DNA of 64,000 nucleotides from Sphingomonas telluris (GTDB lineage: Bacteria > Pseudomonadota > Alphaproteobacteria > Sphingomonadales > Sphingomonadaceae), in contig NZ_JAKZHW010000001.1 in the NCBI RefSeq assembly GCF_022568775.1, positions 310,001 through 374,000 of the forward strand. The letters are read 5' to 3'. A model generated the notes under the pieces. The model was not told the DNA's origin, did no database searches, and was given only the letters and a program-made list of their open reading frames with translations. The position numbers were made by a program, and so were the translations under genes. Numbering within the stretch: the first letter of the stretch is position 1; each line of letters opens with the position of its first letter. Below, piece by piece: positions 62,021 to 64,000 of the stretch.

Positions 62021-62338
62021 TGCGAGTGCTTCAGTTCGAATCGTAGCGGGCTCGTCCGCGCCGGGGCTGCGGGTCCCATTTCCACAGGCGCTCATGCCAT
62101 GACCCCATTGAGCCAGCCGCGGCCGGATTAGCTTAACCGGGTCATTGCCTGGCTCGAGCGCAGAACACCACGTTTCGCCTCTGCCCGGTAGAGACGCGAA
62201 GAAGGCCCGCCAGCGCGAACTGACGGGCCCTCACCGAACTGCGCTCAAAGTGGGATCAAGCGCGCAACTGGAGTGCCGCTGGCGGGCATAACATTTGGTT
62301 GCTCTTCGCTCCGCAACGGCTCGAATAATGGACGGCTG
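62021..62338. other. Intergenic before IS110 element, one hairpin
   Basis: About 320 bases. GGCCCGCCAG (62204-62213) pairs with CTGACGGGCC (62220-62229) with one mismatch; on the minus strand TTCTTC follows, a weak terminator-like feature. No gene. Confidence 0.5.
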
Positions 62339-62340
62339 GA

Positions 62341-62405
62341 GCAATGCTGGCCTCAATTTTCATGACACCGTTGAACGGTAAGAAGCTAGACGAGGTCCAG
62401 CATGC
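62341..62405. repeat. Inverted repeat in IS110 3' end, copy 1
   Basis: GCAATGCTGG (62341-62350) faces CCAGCATGC (62397-62405); in copy 2 the same pair is a perfect 10-bp match. Between them is the short palindromic word ACACCGTTGAACGGT. Confidence 0.6.
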
Positions 62406-62416
62406 AAGCACCGCCC

Positions 62417-63475
62417 CTACGCAGCCTCGATTAGTTTTGGCTGATAATCTTGGCCGCTCTTCCAGATCGCGAGCATGACGACGGCAAGTTTCCGCGCAAG
62501 GGCGACCCGGGCCCGACCTCGCCCTCGCCGCTGTTCGATCCGCGAAGCCCAGGCGTGCAGCTCGATGTCGGTCCGACTAGCCCGCATGAAGTGGACGCCC
62601 GCCTGCACGAGAAGCGCGCGTGCCGCCTTATTCCCCCTTTTCGAGATCCGCCCCATTCGAGACGTGAGGCCGGATTGATGCAATCGAGGGGTCAGGCCGA
62701 AATAGCAGCCCACTGCCGCATTGTTCTGAAACCGGTCCGGTTCTCCGATCGCACCGCGGAACGTAAGGGCGCAGATCGGACCGACGCCCGGAATCTGCAT
62801 GAGGCGGCAGCAAAGCTCATCTTCGTGAGCGAGCCGGTGGAGATCTTTGTCGATCTCCTCCTGCCAGGCGCACAGAGCCTCGCACTGGTCAAGAAGCGAT
62901 CGAAGTTGCTCAACGAGAGGGCTTGAGGCTTTGCCGAACAGTTCCCGGATCTGCTGCTCAACCTTCAAGCGCAAGTCCTTCCCTTTGCGTGAGTTTCGAA
63001 TGCGGCCGCCGAACTGTTCGATCTGGCGGCAGAGCATGTTGATGGTCCTGACCCGTGTCCGCACCAAATGCCGCCGGATCGAAAGTCGCGACGCCAAGGA
63101 TTGGCATTCGAGGCTCTTGAGATAGACCTTGGATACAATCCGCGTACCAAGTCTTCCGGCCTGAGCAATTCCGTTGGCATCGCCGGCGTCGGTCTTGTTC
63201 TGCCGAACTCTCAGAAACTTGCTGAGCTGCCGTGTTTCGTAGATGTCCACCGAATAGCCAAAATTCCGCAGCCCACGGGCCAGGGCAGTTCCGACCCCCG
63301 CCTCGAGACTGACCCTCGCAAAGCGAAGGCGCCTCAGTCCAGCCAGCTCCCGGTGCACGTCCGTCACCTTGGTCGGGCAGACCGCATCATGCACGACCTC
63401 GCCAGCGTCATTGATGACGCAAATGCTCGTGGTCTCGACGCCTACGTCCAGACCGGCCCACAGCCTCTTCGCCAT
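62417..63475 (-). CDS. IS110-family transposase (DEDD recombinase plus transposase_20)
   Basis: 352 residues. The N-terminal RuvC-like domain has WAGLDVGVETTSICV, VSLEAGVGTALA and KTDAGDANGIAQAGRLG with the DEDD acids. The C-terminal transposase_20 has IPGVGPICALTFRGAIGEPDRFQ and the catalytic-Ser-containing tail (SGLTSRMGRISKRGNKAARALLVQAGVHF). The start is set at the second ATG because AAGGAG lies 6-7 bases before it and abuts the first ATG. IS110 recombinases use a bridge RNA. The reading frame is intact. Confidence 0.93.
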   Translation of the reverse strand: MAKRLWAGLDVGVETTSICVINDAGEVVHDAVCPTKVTDVHRELAGLRRLRFARVSLEAGVGTALARGLRNFGYSVDIYETRQLSKFLRVRQNKTDAGDANGIAQAGRLGTRIVSKVYLKSLECQSLASRLSIRRHLVRTRVRTINMLCRQIEQFGGRIRNSRKGKDLRLKVEQQIRELFGKASSPLVEQLRSLLDQCEALCAWQEEIDKDLHRLAHEDELCCRLMQIPGVGPICALTFRGAIGEPDRFQNNAAVGCYFGLTPRLHQSGLTSRMGRISKRGNKAARALLVQAGVHFMRASRTDIELHAWASRIEQRRGRGRARVALARKLAVVMLAIWKSGQDYQPKLIEAA

Positions 63476-63502
63476 TTGCATCTCCTTTCATCTTTAAGGA
63501 GA

Positions 63503-63559
63503 CCTCGCTTCAGGAATGTGGGCAGGCTCGAAGGCCTGATGGAGCAATCGAAGTCGAGG
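63503..63559 (-). ncRNA. Candidate bridge RNA segment in IS110 5' end
   Basis: In the non-coding part 22 bases upstream of the transposase start, CCTCGCTTC (63503-63511) pairs with GAAGTCGAGG (63550-63559, one bulged T), enclosing a second hairpin CAGGC (63523-63527) with GCCTG (63534-63538). Bridge RNAs of IS110 members come from this end, on the transposase strand, and have stems with internal guide loops. I cannot tell the RNA ends or guide sequences. Confidence 0.4.
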
Positions 63560-63746
63560 CCCCAGCAAAGGATATCGTTCTCAGGCATTGGCTCGCAATA
63601 AGCTTGAGGAGGTGCGCCTTCCCCGCGAAAGCCTAGACCAAGCACAGGTGGAGTCGCCGTGATGCTTGGCGAACGAGCTTTTCGCCTTCTAGGAGCCCCT
63701 TGGATTACTTGCAGCCGGCCCGTTCTTTCGATTAGCCCATTACTGA

Positions 63747-63862
63747 GATCACCCGGCGCGTTTACCGCCTGCTGAGGCCATCGACGAAGGCGCCGATGAT
63801 GGCCACTCGGGCATCCCGGCCGCGCGCCCGGCAGCTGCTGCGGTCGAGCCAAGCGGAACGCC
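63747..63862 (+). pseudogene. Frameshifted paralogue of the 68-aa gene 3' end
   Basis: DNA around 63751-63790 (CCCGGCGCGTTTACCG, CCTGCT, GAGGCCATCGACGAAGGCG) matches the 3' part of the small gene at 61950-61990 with short gaps. Downstream the frame continues as HSGIPAARPAAAAVEPSG to a TGA. The gaps break the frame, so this is a remnant. Confidence 0.5.
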
Positions 63863-63870
63863 AGCTCCAT

Positions 63871-64000
63871 GAGCAATGCTGGCCTCATACTTTCCTGACA
63901 CCGTTTGACCGGTAAGAAACCCGACGAGGTCCAGCATTGCCCGTGCCCCCCTAGGCGGCTTCGAGGAGCGTTGGCCGATAATCTTGGCCGCTCTTCCAGA
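63871..64000 (-). mobile_element. Second IS110-family copy, partial (right edge)
   Basis: GAGCAATGCTGGCCTCA and the following bases repeat the 3' end of copy 1 with about 85-90 percent identity by eye, including the inverted repeat GCAATGCTGG (63873-63882) / CCAGCATTGC (63932-63941). The transposase 3' end is at 63951. The rest lies beyond the window. Confidence 0.75.
63951..64000 (-). CDS. IS110-family transposase, C-terminal end only
   Basis: The visible 16 codons read WKSGQDYRPTLLEAA and a TAG; copy 1 has WKSGQDYQPKLIEAA. This is a homologous but distinct transposase, cut by the window edge, so the start is not visible. Confidence 0.75.
   Translation of the reverse strand, partial: WKSGQDYRPTLLEAA

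Larger units (their letters stand above)
62339..63870 (-). mobile_element. IS110-family insertion sequence, copy 1
   Basis: The right (downstream) end is defined by a segment at 62339-62410 that is shared, with few changes, with the second copy at 63871. The element contains the transposase gene on the minus strand, a short 3' non-coding end and about 390 bases of non-coding 5' end. Exact termini are not visible because IS110 members have no classic terminal repeats; the 63870 boundary assumes that the second copy begins there and may lie nearer the paralogue remnant at 63747. Confidence 0.7.

Noticed and set aside
63442..63888. 148-codon frame upstream of the IS110 transposase
   Set aside because: It overlaps the transposase start and the structured non-coding end, and covers the gene remnant; it is better explained as the non-coding end of the element.

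Overview
The window reads as a chromosome segment of a high-GC alphaproteobacterium of the Sphingomonadales (Sphingomonas or a close relative). Supporting this are an NDUFA12-type complex I accessory subunit, DUF2155, DUF1476 and DUF192 proteins, a BolA/CGFS-glutaredoxin pair, an EcfG-type general-stress promoter (GGAAC-N16-CGTT), small Flp pilins and Proline/Glycine-rich TonB energy transducers. The assignment is by gene content only; no 16S gene is present.

1-45.9 kb is mostly compact core chromosome. At the left edge two membrane glycosyltransferase-like proteins (GT-C type, cut by the edge, and GT87) run leftwards. Then come tRNA-Trp, secE and nusG with a clear terminator, a potassium-channel-like protein, a tiny NepR-like ORF and a fatty acyl-AMP ligase. 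6.7-12.5 kb carries recX, a double cold-shock protein, DUF192, NDUFA12, DUF2155 (overlapping aat tail to tail by 220 bp), arsC, a stress-promoter-linked glycine-zipper lipoprotein and an L,D-transpeptidase. 12.5-22.6 kb holds a TonB protein, an alpha/beta hydrolase, accBC, thiSG, two methyltransferases, an erythromycin-esterase-like protein and a TPP enzyme. 22.7-31.2 kb holds ppk2, three exported hydrolase/cupin genes, msrB, a second L,D-transpeptidase, a succinate-semialdehyde-type dehydrogenase and several small stress or detoxification proteins. 31.3-38.8 kb contains the CoA-transferase scoAB with a quinone oxidoreductase, DUF1476-bolA-grxD, a GT4 glycosyltransferase, an MBL hydrolase, DUF4230 and nadA. 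38.8-45.9 kb contains MAPEG, glycine-zipper, TonB, DUF4112, a lipoprotein peptide-binding protein, a PBP1-like enzyme, two tandem Flp pilins with near-identical GAAA-loop terminators, and a PRC-barrel protein.

46-57.5 kb looks accessory. Small hypothetical secreted or membrane genes alternate with at least sixteen copies of a short palindromic repeat (about 32 bp, core TTTCGACCCATT, arms GGCAG/CTGCC or GTCCG/CGGAC), often placed directly after stop codons. In this part lies a two-gene unit made of a DUF3365 (CxxCH, probable heme)-HAMP membrane sensor without a kinase and a TIR-domain protein with two C-terminal GP[IV]-type helical repeats. I regard this as the best candidate for an undescribed signalling or defence system. 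DUF2092, DUF4239, DUF2147 and divergent alpha and beta carbonic anhydrases follow.

57.5-64 kb is gene-poor: a MarR-like regulator with palindromes upstream, two PilZ proteins, some small hypotheticals, and at the right end an IS110-family insertion sequence followed by the end of a second, diverged IS110 copy. A degenerate paralogue of the small gene beside the first copy lies between them. The non-coding end upstream of the transposase folds into a branched structure and could encode a bridge RNA. No CRISPR array, rRNA or prophage was seen.
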